Shown here: piece after piece, positions 8,535-17,432 of the stretch
Numbering within the stretch: position 1 is the first letter of the stretch
How the letters are laid out: each line of letters begins with the position of its first letter
NCBI RefSeq assembly: GCF_001428245.1
Contig: NZ_LMRV01000066.1
Coordinates: forward strand, 124,001 to 188,000
DNA: 64,000 nt
DNA from: Paenibacillus sp. Soil522
GTDB taxonomy: Bacteria > Bacillota > Bacilli > Paenibacillales > Paenibacillaceae
Direction: 5' to 3'
Program-made: the position numbers and the translations under genes
Notes under the pieces: model-generated
Databases searched by the model: none
Told to the model about the DNA's origin: nothing
The model's input: only the letters and a program-made list of their open reading frames with translations

Positions 8535-10790
8535 ATGAGCGATGAGGTCGATAAACCAAAATTTAAAAAAACGCTAACCTTAGTTAAAGCTGCTTCAGAC
8601 AAGGCTTGTCAAGATGGCTGCTGCGAGACACCAAACACTAGGCTTCCTGGAGACGTTGAACAATCGGGTCATTCGCTGGAACCCCTTGAGAAGAAAGCGA
8701 ATTTTCTTACCTACCACATTGAGGGTATGGATTGCAGTTCTTGTGCCAAGACCATTGAAAACCATTTAAATACGGTTCCCTCTGTCAAAAGTGTAACTGT
8801 CAATTTTTCTACGGGAAAGGCAAAAATTGAACATGGAAACAGCGCGGAAGAAATAATAAAAGAAGTTCAAAATGCAGGTTATAAAGCGAGGTTGGTCTCA
8901 AATAAAACAGCAAACATCGTTCAAAGGCCATCTAAATCAGGAGCCAATCTTCTTGTGCTATCAGGAGCGTTATTATTGCTTGGTTTTCTCGGTTCCTTCA
9001 GCGATGTATCCTCGTTCATGATAAACATGCTTTATTTAGCATCGATTGTTATCGGCGGTTATAAACCAGCCAAAAGCACATTTTATGCGATCAAAAGCCG
9101 TTCATTGGATATGAATGTGCTAATGACAGCTGCTGTCATCGGAGCAGCTGCTATTGGTCAATGGCTGGAGGGCGCTACGGTCGTTTGGTTATTTGCGCTA
9201 GGCAACGTTCTGCAAACCAGATCCATCGAGAAAACACGGAATTCAATACGAAACTTAATCGATCTTGCTCCGCCAGATGCTTGGGTCAAAATCGGAGACG
9301 ATATAATCAGAAAATCCGTAGAAGAGATCTCTGTCGGACAAATCATGATTGTAAAACCTGGAGACAAAATCCCGCTTGACGGAGAAGTGATCAATGGCGA
9401 ATCAACTGTCAACCAGGCTCCCATCACTGGGGAGTCAATTCCTGTTGATAAGATCGTTGGTGATCAAGTATTCGCAGGAACGATCAACGAACACGGGTTG
9501 CTTGACATAAAGGTTACCAAGCTAGTCGAAGATACCACCATTGCAAAAATCATTCACTTGGTTGAAGAAGCCCAAGAGCAAAAAGCACCCACGCAGGCAT
9601 TTGTCGATAAATTCGCCCGCTTGTATACACCTATTGTGTTTGTGCTCGCTCTTGTGGTTATGATCCTCCCTCCTCTTATTCATTTCGGGGATTGGGGAGA
9701 ATGGTTTTACAAAGGCTTGGAACTCCTTGTAGTGGCATGTCCCTGCGCGCTCGTCATCTCCACGCCCGTTGCTATTGTTTCTGCTATCGGAAACGCGGCC
9801 AAAAATGGTGTTCTAATTAAAGGCGGTGCTTTTTTAGAGGTCGCAGGCAAGATTTCTGCCGTAGCGTTTGATAAAACCGGCACCCTTACCGAAGGGAAAC
9901 CTAAGGTAACGGGGGTCATATCTCTTGGAAATTTGGAGCATGACGTTTTATCAATCGCGCGAACATTGGAAGAGTATTCTACTCATCCCATCGCGAAAGC
10001 CATAGTCGACCACGCATGTGACAAAGCGGTCCCCCTTTTAAAGGGCGAACAATTTCGGAACATTGTCGGTAAAGGTATCCATGCAGTGATCGGCGTAACC
10101 GAATATTTTGCTGGAAACCTGAGATTGTTTCAAGATCTAAAAACACCTCTTGATCAGGCAGAATCGCTTATAACCTCTTTGCAGCAAGAAGGAAATACGC
10201 TTGTCCTAGTTGGAACTAAAGAGAAGCTGATCGGAATAATCACGGTTGCAGACACGGTTCGTGAGAGCGCAGTAAATGCCCTCAAGCATTTAAAACAAGC
10301 AGGAATCAACGATATTGTCATGCTCACAGGCGATAATGAAGGAACAGCCAAAAAAGTAGCCGCCCAAACGGGGATCACCCGATATTTCGCAGAGCTGCTG
10401 CCCGAAGATAAGGTCAAAGCCATTCGAAAGCTTCAAAATGAAGGTAACATCGTTGCGATGGTTGGCGATGGCATTAATGACGCCCCCGCTCTAGCAACGG
10501 CTGATCTTGGCATTGCTATGGGCGGAGCAGGAACAGACACTGCAATGGAAACAGCCGATGTTGTTTTGATGGCCGACAGCTTGGAGAAGCTGCCGCATAC
10601 CGTAAAGTTAAGCCGTAAAGCTCTGAGGATCATCAAACAGAACATTTGGTTTTCAATTGTTGTGAAACTTGCTGCTCTGATTCTTATCTTTCCCGACATT
10701 CTTACCTTATGGATCGCAGTTCTGAGTGATACGGGCGCCGCTTTACTTGTTATTCTGAACAGTATGAGATTATTAAAAATCAAAAGGTAA
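8535..10790 (+). CDS. cadA: Heavy-metal P1B-type ATPase (CadA/ZntA, Cd/Zn/Pb efflux)
   Basis: About 751 residues from the ATG at 8535, which has GAGGTG nine bases upstream. An in-frame ATG at 8511 has a poorer site. In order: a short Cys tail (KACQDGCCE), an HMA domain with GMDCSSCAKTIE, transmembrane helices, the TGES actuator (APITGESIPVD), the CPC membrane motif (VACPCALVIS), phosphorylation site DKTGTLTEG, the HP region (STHPIAKAI), and GDGINDAPALA. The last helix reads LSDTGAALLVILNSMRLL. CPC plus that last helix fits the Zn/Cd/Pb exporters rather than copper ATPases. No CadC-type regulator is adjacent. Confidence 0.92.
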   Translation: MSDEVDKPKFKKTLTLVKAASDKACQDGCCETPNTRLPGDVEQSGHSLEPLEKKANFLTYHIEGMDCSSCAKTIENHLNTVPSVKSVTVNFSTGKAKIEHGNSAEEIIKEVQNAGYKARLVSNKTANIVQRPSKSGANLLVLSGALLLLGFLGSFSDVSSFMINMLYLASIVIGGYKPAKSTFYAIKSRSLDMNVLMTAAVIGAAAIGQWLEGATVVWLFALGNVLQTRSIEKTRNSIRNLIDLAPPDAWVKIGDDIIRKSVEEISVGQIMIVKPGDKIPLDGEVINGESTVNQAPITGESIPVDKIVGDQVFAGTINEHGLLDIKVTKLVEDTTIAKIIHLVEEAQEQKAPTQAFVDKFARLYTPIVFVLALVVMILPPLIHFGDWGEWFYKGLELLVVACPCALVISTPVAIVSAIGNAAKNGVLIKGGAFLEVAGKISAVAFDKTGTLTEGKPKVTGVISLGNLEHDVLSIARTLEEYSTHPIAKAIVDHACDKAVPLLKGEQFRNIVGKGIHAVIGVTEYFAGNLRLFQDLKTPLDQAESLITSLQQEGNTLVLVGTKEKLIGIITVADTVRESAVNALKHLKQAGINDIVMLTGDNEGTAKKVAAQTGITRYFAELLPEDKVKAIRKLQNEGNIVAMVGDGINDAPALATADLGIAMGGAGTDTAMETADVVLMADSLEKLPHTVKLSRKALRIIKQNIWFSIVVKLAALILIFPDILTLWIAVLSDTGAALLVILNSMRLLKIKR

Positions 10791-10862
10791 GCGGAATGCT
10801 AAGCGACAGCGATATATTTATTCATTTCGATCAGCCCTTTTCATCTATGCTTAGGAAGTAGC

Positions 10863-10890
10863 AAAGGGGGTCACTATAGTGACCCCCTTT
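10863..10890. terminator. Perfect 28-nt palindrome, bidirectional terminator
   Basis: AAAGGGGGTCAC/GTGACCCCCTTT around TATA is perfectly symmetric. It sits between the convergent cadA and tatC genes. Confidence 0.88.
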
Positions 10891-10904
10891 CATGCTGATT
10901 AAAC

Positions 10905-11642
10905 TTAAGCATTCGCATTAAGCTCATTTTGCATTTTAAGTTGATTGCGGTATACGAATTTCGAAATCGTAATGCTAATTTCATATAGCAAGAAAAGCGG
11001 AACGATTACAATTACATCTGACAGTATATCCGGGGGGGTGATTGTGACCGCAACAATAACAAGAATAAAGTAAGCCAGTTTGCGTGCCTTTGCTAGTCGG
11101 TGCGGGTTCAAAATCCCGAGTTTCGTAAGGAACATAACAACCGCCGGCATTTCAAACAATAGGCCAAACGGGACTGTCATATGGATCATGAATGTAAAAT
11201 ATTTTTCGGCTGTATACATAGCGGCAAAATCATTAGCTGCCATTTCATTCATAAAATGAAGAACCATTGGGAACAAAATGAAATAACCAAAAAATATTCC
11301 AAGTAAAAACAAAAAAGTGATGCTTGGTATAAAAAGCAAAGTAGCTCGTTGAGCTTGCTCCGGCACTGCGGGTTGAACAAACTTCCATGTTTGATAAGCA
11401 GCCACAGGAAGTGTTACCGCAATGGCAACCACACCTGCAATCATGAAATATACCCACATGACATCAGATGGACCAAGTATGACCAGCTTTTGGTCCATAT
11501 CTCTTACAAGCCACTGGTAAATATCACGTACGTAGATGAATGCCGCTACCATGGATACCAAAAAAGCGATGAGGGTACGTATGATACGGGCTCTCATTTC
11601 TTCCAAATGTCCAAGTAAATTCTGTTCGTTTTGATTTTTCAT
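10905..11642 (-). CDS. tatC: Twin-arginine translocase subunit TatC
   Basis: A 245-residue six-helix protein starting MKNQNEQNLLGHLEEMRARI, with the conserved HLEEMRxR signal-peptide-binding segment. Later it has FGLLFEMPAVVMFLTKLG and RKLAYFILVIVAVTITPPDILSD, both TatC hallmarks. It recognises twin-arginine signal peptides and, with TatA, exports folded proteins. tatA ends one base upstream, and a PhoX-family gene precedes tatA. This is a dedicated export arrangement comparable to phoD-tatAd-tatCd of B. subtilis. Confidence 0.95.
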   Translation of the reverse strand: MKNQNEQNLLGHLEEMRARIIRTLIAFLVSMVAAFIYVRDIYQWLVRDMDQKLVILGPSDVMWVYFMIAGVVAIAVTLPVAAYQTWKFVQPAVPEQAQRATLLFIPSITFLFLLGIFFGYFILFPMVLHFMNEMAANDFAAMYTAEKYFTFMIHMTVPFGLLFEMPAVVMFLTKLGILNPHRLAKARKLAYFILVIVAVTITPPDILSDVIVIVPLFLLYEISITISKFVYRNQLKMQNELNANA

Positions 11643-11643
11643 A

Positions 11644-11859
11644 TTACTTATTTAGAAGGACGCTTTCCTGTCCCGTCTCAGGTTCTTTCTTCTTCTCCTC
11701 GTCCTCGCCATTTACAAGACCGCGTGTAGCGCCTTTAAATTCACTTAAAGTACGTCCAAAAGCTCTACCGAGTTCCGGCAGCTTAGACGGTCCGAAAATA
11801 ATCAGGGCAATGATAAGAATCAAAACTAAACCGCCAATTCCAATGTTATTAAAAGGCAT
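11644..11859 (-). CDS. tatA: Sec-independent translocase protein TatA
   Basis: The 71-residue protein has one N-terminal helix ([30 protein letters not shown]), the FGP-x-KLPELG hinge and an amphipathic helix, then an acidic tail. This is the TatA/E layout. It multimerises to form the export pore with TatC. AGGAGATGAC precedes the ATG. It lies 74 bases after the PhoX gene and directly before tatC. Confidence 0.95.
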   Translation of the reverse strand: MPFNNIGIGGLVLILIIALIIFGPSKLPELGRAFGRTLSEFKGATRGLVNGEDEEKKKEPETGQESVLLNK

Positions 11860-11886
11860 AATCAGTCATCTCCTAGAGGATAGTAT

Positions 11887-11913
11887 TCAGCCACGGAGAT
11901 AATTCGTGGCTGA
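11887..11913 (-). other. Intercistronic hairpin between PhoX gene and tatA
   Basis: A perfect 9-bp stem TCAGCCACG/CGTGGCTGA with a 9-nt loop and no following T run. It is more likely an mRNA stability or processing hairpin than a full terminator, which could set different levels for the PhoX and Tat proteins. Confidence 0.6.
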
Positions 11914-11933
11914 TCATAAAGAATAAGTTCTAA

Positions 11934-13607
11934 TTAGCCCAGTTTAAATCCACTGATCGCAACTACGCCGCAGCGTGCTATCTTATCGCCAAAACGATGT
12001 GGCCAAGTGCTTGTCGGGTTGTTCAGATCTGTTGTCATTTCGCCAGGATGCTGTACGGAAAGGAAAAGCGTCTGTTCATCCGGCGTGAAAAATGGGCCTG
12101 TCAGCTCGGCATCAACCGGTCCGGACGCGAATTGCAGCGCAGTACCTTTACCGGCACCGCTAGTCGGGATTACAAACAGGCCGTTATTCATGAAGGACTT
12201 GTAAACGCCTTTATTATGGCTGCTTGTCGAAATATCTGTAACTACCCAGAGATTACCATTTGAATCAAATGCCAAGTTATCAGGGGAACTGAATCCGGAT
12301 TGTCTGCCGCCGGCAGCAAAAATCTCAAAATCGAATTCGACCGATCCTAAATCATTGCCGGCTTCGAAGATGCGGGTGATATGACCATGGATATTGCCAT
12401 GTATATCGTTGTTCGTATGACAGATGAAGACCGTGTTATCAAACGGAGAAATTTCAATATCCTCCGGACGGTCAGTCGGTGTGCCTCCTACGAGCAGGGC
12501 TGCTTCATGGCAGAAAGTTACGACATCGGCTTGTGATTGGAACTTTTTAAGAAGATCTTCTTTTGTTCCGGAAATTCCATAAGGGTTTTTGTACTTTTCA
12601 TTGGATAGTACCTTTTTTACTCCTTCGATCGTAACAGGAAGCCATTTACCCGATTTCAGGTTTGCAACATACAGCGTTCCTTCTTCAAGCAACGCAGAGT
12701 TGGAACGGCCTTTTAATTTATCGTATCTGCCTTTACTTACGAATTTATATACGCAAGCGTCTTTCTTGTCATCGCCCATATATACGACAACGCGGCCGTC
12801 TGCAGCTATACCCATAGCGGTATTCTCATGATTAAATCGACCAAGAGCAGTATGCTTTTTAAGGTAAGACTGATCAAAAGGATCAACTTCAACTACCCAG
12901 CCGTAATGCGTATCAGGCAATTTGGCGGTAGCTGCAGTATCAGCGTAGTTCTCTTCGCATGAGAGAACCGTGTTCCACAACGTTACGCCCCCGGAACAAT
13001 TCGCAAACGTTCCAATTGCAGTCGTTGCGTTGCCAAGTGCAGTGGACCCTTTTGCCGGACCTGTAAAATCAAATTTTGTCATTCCATTAATCCGGCGCGC
13101 ATATTTAGAAGATGTATCCATTTTCCAAGCCCCGTCCTCGTCACGGTATACCTCAATGACGGACATTCCCTGATAGTAGAGATCTTTTTGAATCTGGTCA
13201 GCTGTCATTTTACCGTCAACAACTGTGCCCAGAGAGAAGATGTTTGTATATTCGTGATTGGTTACAAGCAGTCCGTGCGTATTTGAACCTTTGATCGGAA
13301 AGTAAGCGTTATAGTCGGCCCCTTGACCGAACTTTTCACCCGCTTTGTTAATAACGTCGTCAAAAGCCGCGACTACATCATATTTGAAGTTTTTCGGAAG
13401 AACCAGCTTATCTTCTTTAGAAGGTTGAATCGGATCGAAGTACCCGCTAACTTTGTTTGTTTTGAAACCAAACAGGTGGTCAGCTGTTGATGACATTGCG
13501 GAAGCTTTTCCATCCAAAGCGCCTAATCCTGCGGATGCTGCTGCTAAAGCTGCTGCCCCGGTTCCAAGAAAAGACAGAAACGTTTTACGATCCATGTTCT
13601 TATTCAA
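11934..13607 (-). CDS. PhoX/DUF839 family secreted phosphatase-like protein
   Basis: About 557 residues. The frame extends to 13646, but GGGGAG eight bases before the TTG at 13607 fixes the start. The N-terminus is MNKNMDRKTFLSFLGTGAA, a Tat-like signal with Arg-Lys in place of Arg-Arg before TFLSF. The mature part has PhoX/DUF839 features: HGLLVTNHEYTN, CSGGVTLWNTVLSCEENY, RFNHENTAMGIAADGRVVVYMGDD, EDIEISPFDNTVFICHTNN and SPDNLAFDSNGNLWVVTD. It is probably a beta-propeller with Ca/Fe centres that hydrolyses phosphate esters outside the cell. The adjacent tatA-tatC supports Tat export. Enzyme activity is inferred from family. Confidence 0.85.
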   Translation of the reverse strand: MNKNMDRKTFLSFLGTGAAALAAASAGLGALDGKASAMSSTADHLFGFKTNKVSGYFDPIQPSKEDKLVLPKNFKYDVVAAFDDVINKAGEKFGQGADYNAYFPIKGSNTHGLLVTNHEYTNIFSLGTVVDGKMTADQIQKDLYYQGMSVIEVYRDEDGAWKMDTSSKYARRINGMTKFDFTGPAKGSTALGNATTAIGTFANCSGGVTLWNTVLSCEENYADTAATAKLPDTHYGWVVEVDPFDQSYLKKHTALGRFNHENTAMGIAADGRVVVYMGDDKKDACVYKFVSKGRYDKLKGRSNSALLEEGTLYVANLKSGKWLPVTIEGVKKVLSNEKYKNPYGISGTKEDLLKKFQSQADVVTFCHEAALLVGGTPTDRPEDIEISPFDNTVFICHTNNDIHGNIHGHITRIFEAGNDLGSVEFDFEIFAAGGRQSGFSSPDNLAFDSNGNLWVVTDISTSSHNKGVYKSFMNNGLFVIPTSGAGKGTALQFASGPVDAELTGPFFTPDEQTLFLSVQHPGEMTTDLNNPTSTWPHRFGDKIARCGVVAISGFKLG

Positions 13608-13768
13608 AGTGTCCACTCCCCGATATGAAATTGCCTTCGAGGACAAGCATAATCGAAGAGTGTAAACACCATGTCAGCCCGATATTTAGTTACTGTAAAT
13701 CCATTAAATTACAATATAATAGTCATACCTATACACATCCAGCCATTAGGCAAGACCTAACCGGGCGG

Positions 13769-14512
13769 TCAGGTAACGGCTTCCGTTCCAAAAGCTTTAG
13801 GGCCGCGCGGCTGATCGCCCTTGTCGTCCGGCTCCAGCGTAATGCCGATACGGTCGTAGTTTAGTTCGCCAGATTCGATCGCCATTGTGAGCAGACCAAT
13901 TCCTTTCTCGTCAACGCGGAACGTGCCGGCGCTAGTTCGGTTGCCATCGCGGAGAAGCCAGACCTGATAGGCTTGCTCATCCTTGGTTGGCTTCGCTCCG
14001 AACACATAGACTACGAATTGATTGCCTTGTCCGGTGTCAACAATACATGCGACACCATACGCACGCTCCTTCTCACTCGATTCCGCCTTTAGCATGTTAA
14101 TTTGAACAATCCGGGAAGCCGGCGCGAATAAGGCATTTTCGATGGATGGTGGACTCGTTTCACGGTTGTCGATCAAGGGGTTATGCCAGAGCGAACCGCT
14201 GAAAAAAATGAGCGCTGCCGCTGCCACAGCTATAATAGGCTTCCTCCAGTTGGTTTTAGGGGAGGTTGAGGGACGTCTTGGCGCCGCTTTGGCAGCGGAC
14301 ATAATCTGCTCTTTCAAATCCTGCGGAGGTTCAATTCTTTCTATATCCAAGGGAAGCGCCTCCCATACGGTTTGCAATGCGGCTAGCTCCTCTCTGCAGG
14401 ATTTACAATGAGTCAAATGACGCTCGAATGCCTCTCTTTCCTCCTCGGTACAAGCACCGGAAAGATAGTCAAGCACGATTCCGCATTCACTGCCGAATGT
14501 ATCGTCACTCAT
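13769..14512 (-). CDS. Anti-sigma factor, zinc-finger N-terminus and RskA-like C-terminus
   Basis: About 247 residues from the ATG at 14512, with AAAGGGGG upstream. That ATG follows the sigma gene's stop after one base. The N-terminal zinc anti-sigma motif is HLTHCKSCREEL (H-X3-C-X2-C). One transmembrane segment (PIIAVAAAALIFFSGSLW) comes next. The outer domain has YQVWLLRDGNRTSAGTF and GIGLLTM stretches typical of the anti-sigma-K RskA family. It should hold the upstream ECF sigma factor at the membrane until a surface signal frees it. The signal is unknown; the nearby cupredoxin genes hint at a redox or copper stress. Confidence 0.88.
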   Translation of the reverse strand: MSDDTFGSECGIVLDYLSGACTEEEREAFERHLTHCKSCREELAALQTVWEALPLDIERIEPPQDLKEQIMSAAKAAPRRPSTSPKTNWRKPIIAVAAAALIFFSGSLWHNPLIDNRETSPPSIENALFAPASRIVQINMLKAESSEKERAYGVACIVDTGQGNQFVVYVFGAKPTKDEQAYQVWLLRDGNRTSAGTFRVDEKGIGLLTMAIESGELNYDRIGITLEPDDKGDQPRGPKAFGTEAVT

Positions 14513-14513
14513 T

Positions 14514-15083
14514 TTATAGATCCCCCTTTGCCGCAAGATGCCTTCGTAATATTTTCAAAGTTTGATGGAGCCTGTTCTTGACCGTTCCGAGTGGCTGATC
14601 ATATAGCTGTGCCAGCTCGCTGAGGCTATAGCCCTGCCAATAAAAATGCTCTAGCAGCGTTTTCTGCGGATGAGATAAATGCATGCACGCCTGCTGAATT
14701 TCTTCTCTTAGAGAATAACGAACGGCATGTTCCTCGGGTGAGAGTGCGGTTTGATCAGGCAATTCATTAAATCGTTCCTCCGTTATTTGTATAAGGCCGG
14801 AAGCATTTCTTCTTTGTTTTCGAATATGGTCCGTCGTAATATTGCGAGTTAAGGTAAGCAGCCAGCTTGTAAAACGCCCCTTCTCCGGGTTATACTCCGC
14901 TTCCGTTGTCCACAGACGCATGAAGACAGCCTGCGCAATATCTCTCGCGGCAGCCTCATCCCGGACGGCCTTCATGGCAAAAGAATAAATCAAAGCGCCA
15001 TACCGGTCATAAAGAACGGATAGCGCTTGATGTTTGCCGCTTCTAATGAGCTGCATGAGTTCATAATCGGTTAGATTAAGCAT
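14514..15083 (-). CDS. ECF-type RNA polymerase sigma factor
   Basis: A 189-residue protein with region 2 (LYDRYGALIYSFAMKAVRD, DIAQAVFMRLWT, GRFTSWLLTLTRNITTDHIRK) and region 4 (HPQKTLLEHFYWQGYSLSELAQLYDQPLGTVKNRLHQTLKILRRHL). It resembles the SigK/RpoE-like group that pairs with RskA anti-sigma factors. GTGGAGG lies eight bases before the ATG. Translation is nearly coupled to the anti-sigma gene. It probably controls its own cluster, including the cupredoxin genes upstream. Confidence 0.92.
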   Translation of the reverse strand: MLNLTDYELMQLIRSGKHQALSVLYDRYGALIYSFAMKAVRDEAAARDIAQAVFMRLWTTEAEYNPEKGRFTSWLLTLTRNITTDHIRKQRRNASGLIQITEERFNELPDQTALSPEEHAVRYSLREEIQQACMHLSHPQKTLLEHFYWQGYSLSELAQLYDQPLGTVKNRLHQTLKILRRHLAAKGDL

Positions 15084-15127
15084 TGAATAGCGCCTCCACG
15101 ACAGGCTTTTTATCTATCTTATCAGAA

Positions 15128-15157
15128 GAAGGAGCAGCCGTGAACAGCTGCTCCTTC
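15128..15157. terminator. Hairpin between cupredoxin lipoprotein and sigma gene
   Basis: A perfect 11-bp stem GAAGGAGCAGC/GCTGCTCCTTC with an 8-nt loop. On the minus strand it is followed only by a T-rich stretch (TTCTTCTGAT), so it is probably a leaky terminator. The sigma/anti-sigma pair likely has its own promoter as well. Confidence 0.6.
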
Positions 15158-15175
15158 GCTCATAAATACGATGAC

Positions 15176-15832
15176 TTATTTCTCCTTCACGACGATTGTC
15201 CCTTTCATGCCGGGATGAGGAGCGCAATAGTAGCTGAACTCTCCCGCCTTAGAGAAGGTAATCTTATTGCTGTCATTTTGAGCCAGAATGCCGGTGTCAA
15301 AGTCTTCATTATCTGCAGTTGCTGTATGCCCTACCTCATCCTTATTGATAAAGGTAACGGTATCGCCTTCATTTATTTCGAGCTTGTCCGGTGAGAACGC
15401 GAAATTCGAGATCTCAACCGTGTGAACGGTCACCGCTTCAGTCGGCTGATCCTTGTCTTTACCTCCGCCCTGCTCCTCCGTCTTTGCCGGCGCTTTGGAA
15501 GGCTTGGGAGTTGGGATAGATTTAGGCAGCGGCGAATTAGTCGGTGACTTGGTTTCTACCGTTTTCTCCGTCGCAGCAGGCTTCTGCGTTATTTTCGGCT
15601 TATCTGTCTCCCGGGACTTCTCAGTCTCAACCGGCTCGTCCGAAGGGGCGACAACGGACGCGGGACTAGCAGAGGGAGAGCTGGAAGGATTGACAGCCTC
15701 AGAGCTAGCGGGTGAAGCGGCCATATCCATTGTGTTCGCAGGCGGCTCGTTTGCTGAAGCACCGCAGGCCGATAACAATAAGAGAAGCAGGGCAAGAAAC
15801 GGCCATCCATAAATGCGGGATATTTTTCTCAT
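15176..15832 (-). CDS. Plastocyanin-like cupredoxin lipoprotein
   Basis: A 218-residue lipoprotein with signal and lipobox LLLLLSAC. A Pro/Thr/Ser/Glu-rich linker (about 25-130) would span the wall. The C-terminal cupredoxin (about 135-218) has type-1 copper ligands His (EVGHTATAD) and Cys-His-Met (YYCAPHPGM). It should carry single electrons at the outer membrane face or bind copper. It lies ten bases after the COG4315/cupredoxin gene, in the same direction, so both are likely made together. Confidence 0.88.
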   Translation of the reverse strand: MRKISRIYGWPFLALLLLLLSACGASANEPPANTMDMAASPASSEAVNPSSSPSASPASVVAPSDEPVETEKSRETDKPKITQKPAATEKTVETKSPTNSPLPKSIPTPKPSKAPAKTEEQGGGKDKDQPTEAVTVHTVEISNFAFSPDKLEINEGDTVTFINKDEVGHTATADNEDFDTGILAQNDSNKITFSKAGEFSYYCAPHPGMKGTIVVKEK

Positions 15833-15842
15833 GTCAGCACGC

Positions 15843-17432
15843 TCACTTTACGATGATTTGCCCGGTCATAAACGACATATGGGGCTCGCAGTAAAAATTA
15901 ACAGTACCTGGTTTGTCCAAGGTTATCGTGTACGATTCGCCTTTGGCCAGCAACGGCGTCGAGAATGAACCGTCCACGGCTACCGCATTATGCTTCATAT
16001 CGTCGTAGTTTGTGAAAGTGATTTTGGAGCCTGCTTCCACAGTGAGCGGTTCCTTGCCGAATGAAAATTGTTTGATATCAATGCTATACGTCTTAACGGT
16101 GACAGTTGAAGCTGTCGTTCCATTGAATTTCACCGGATCAACGGTAAACCAGACATCGTTGACGCCCTGTCCTTTCAAATCTCCATGCTCCTTGTCCTGG
16201 ATAAAATAATAGAGCGGAAACCCTTTAAAAGCAGCTTGCTTACTTCCATCCGAGCGAGTTATCGTTCCTATATCACTTCCTTTTAACGTAGACGGGACGC
16301 TGGTGCCCGATAAGGAATAGGCTGGCCAATTAACTAAACAATTGCCTTCGCAAACGCTCGATTGGGACGGGTCCTTGTCAAAATAATAAAGCGCACGGCC
16401 GTAGTCATCGGTCAAGTAGCTGCCTGCTGACTTCGAGGTACCGAGCATGACCGCATAATCCGACTTCGCGGCAAACCATACGCCTCCCACTCCTTCTCCG
16501 GCAATATCCCCGGACGCGGTATCCTTTACAAAATAATAGAGAGGCCAATTTTTGTAGGTTAGCTGCTTCGTACCGTCGGTGCGGGTAATAACAGCGAAGT
16601 CATCCTTACTAAGTGATGCAGGTATTTGTAGATGCTCATCATAATAGACCGGCCAGTTCTTCAAGCAATCCGCCTGGCAGGCGTTCACATTTTCCGCATC
16701 TTTCGTGAAGAAATAGAGTGTACGGCCGTTTTTATCAGTGAAATATGTCCCCAGCTTGTCGTTTTTGCCAAGCTCGATTCGCTCGCCCTGCGGCAGCGAA
16801 GACCCGGCAGCGATTACGCCGCTGGCTTGCAGGGAATCGAAGAACACCTTGCCGCCTTTCATCTCGGCCGATAATGCTTCGATGAGCGCCGTTGCCAAGC
16901 TGGCATTAAGTAAAGCTCCGGTGCCGGCAATCCGGTTCAAGCCATGGGAGGCAGCGAATGCTTCTGTTCCTTGGTATGTAAAGTCTGATCCGGATTGATA
17001 GCCAAGGTTCTCCAAGATTACCTTGTAAAACTGCTTGGAGCTGATTGCCGCGCTTGGTTCAAAAAGATTATTGCCCGAGCCCTGCCAGCCTAATTCCGGT
17101 TTATTCTTCAAATAGGCAAGAATGGACTGGTTCGGTTTACTAACCTTTGCAGCATCTGAGAAATTGGATTTGCCGGTGTAAGACTGTGCTTCCTTTAGTT
17201 TTCCGTTAAGACGGAGCGAGATGATTGCAGCTTGCATTCGAGTCGATGCTTTGTTCAAATAGGCAGCATTCATGCCATTGCCGTCACCAATAAGCAGGCC
17301 AAGCTCAAACGCCGTATCGGCATCGGAATTGATGGCGGCTGTGGCGGCTGCCGACGCAGTGCCGAGCGGAGCAGCCACGAGTGTCGTGCACATCGCAGTA
17401 ATCAACAACATTTTCTTCAAACTTGTTAGCAT
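15843..17432 (-). CDS. Secreted SLH-like/COG4315-repeat/cupredoxin fusion protein
   Basis: About 529 residues from the ATG at 17432, which has AAGGAGGG eight bases upstream. After a signal peptide ending near SAAA come SLH-like segments (about 35-175; AFELGLLIGDGNGM, TRMQAAIISLRL). Next are two COG4315 modules (about 215-430) with four Yx(F/W/Y)xxD motifs: LYFFTKD, LYYFVKD, LYYFDKD and LYYFIQD. Each module has a paired-Cys loop (VNACQADCLKNWP, SSVCEGNCLVNWP). A cupredoxin ends the protein (KHNAVAV and FYCEPHMSFM copper ligands). Electron transfer on the cell surface is a plausible role; no function is proven for COG4315. Confidence 0.85.
   Translation of the reverse strand: MLTSLKKMLLITAMCTTLVAAPLGTASAAATAAINSDADTAFELGLLIGDGNGMNAAYLNKASTRMQAAIISLRLNGKLKEAQSYTGKSNFSDAAKVSKPNQSILAYLKNKPELGWQGSGNNLFEPSAAISSKQFYKVILENLGYQSGSDFTYQGTEAFAASHGLNRIAGTGALLNASLATALIEALSAEMKGGKVFFDSLQASGVIAAGSSLPQGERIELGKNDKLGTYFTDKNGRTLYFFTKDAENVNACQADCLKNWPVYYDEHLQIPASLSKDDFAVITRTDGTKQLTYKNWPLYYFVKDTASGDIAGEGVGGVWFAAKSDYAVMLGTSKSAGSYLTDDYGRALYYFDKDPSQSSVCEGNCLVNWPAYSLSGTSVPSTLKGSDIGTITRSDGSKQAAFKGFPLYYFIQDKEHGDLKGQGVNDVWFTVDPVKFNGTTASTVTVKTYSIDIKQFSFGKEPLTVEAGSKITFTNYDDMKHNAVAVDGSFSTPLLAKGESYTITLDKPGTVNFYCEPHMSFMTGQIIVK

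Noticed and set aside
13620-13768. Pho box upstream of the PhoX gene
   Set aside because: TTTACA-like words occur but not as properly spaced direct repeats; evidence is too weak.
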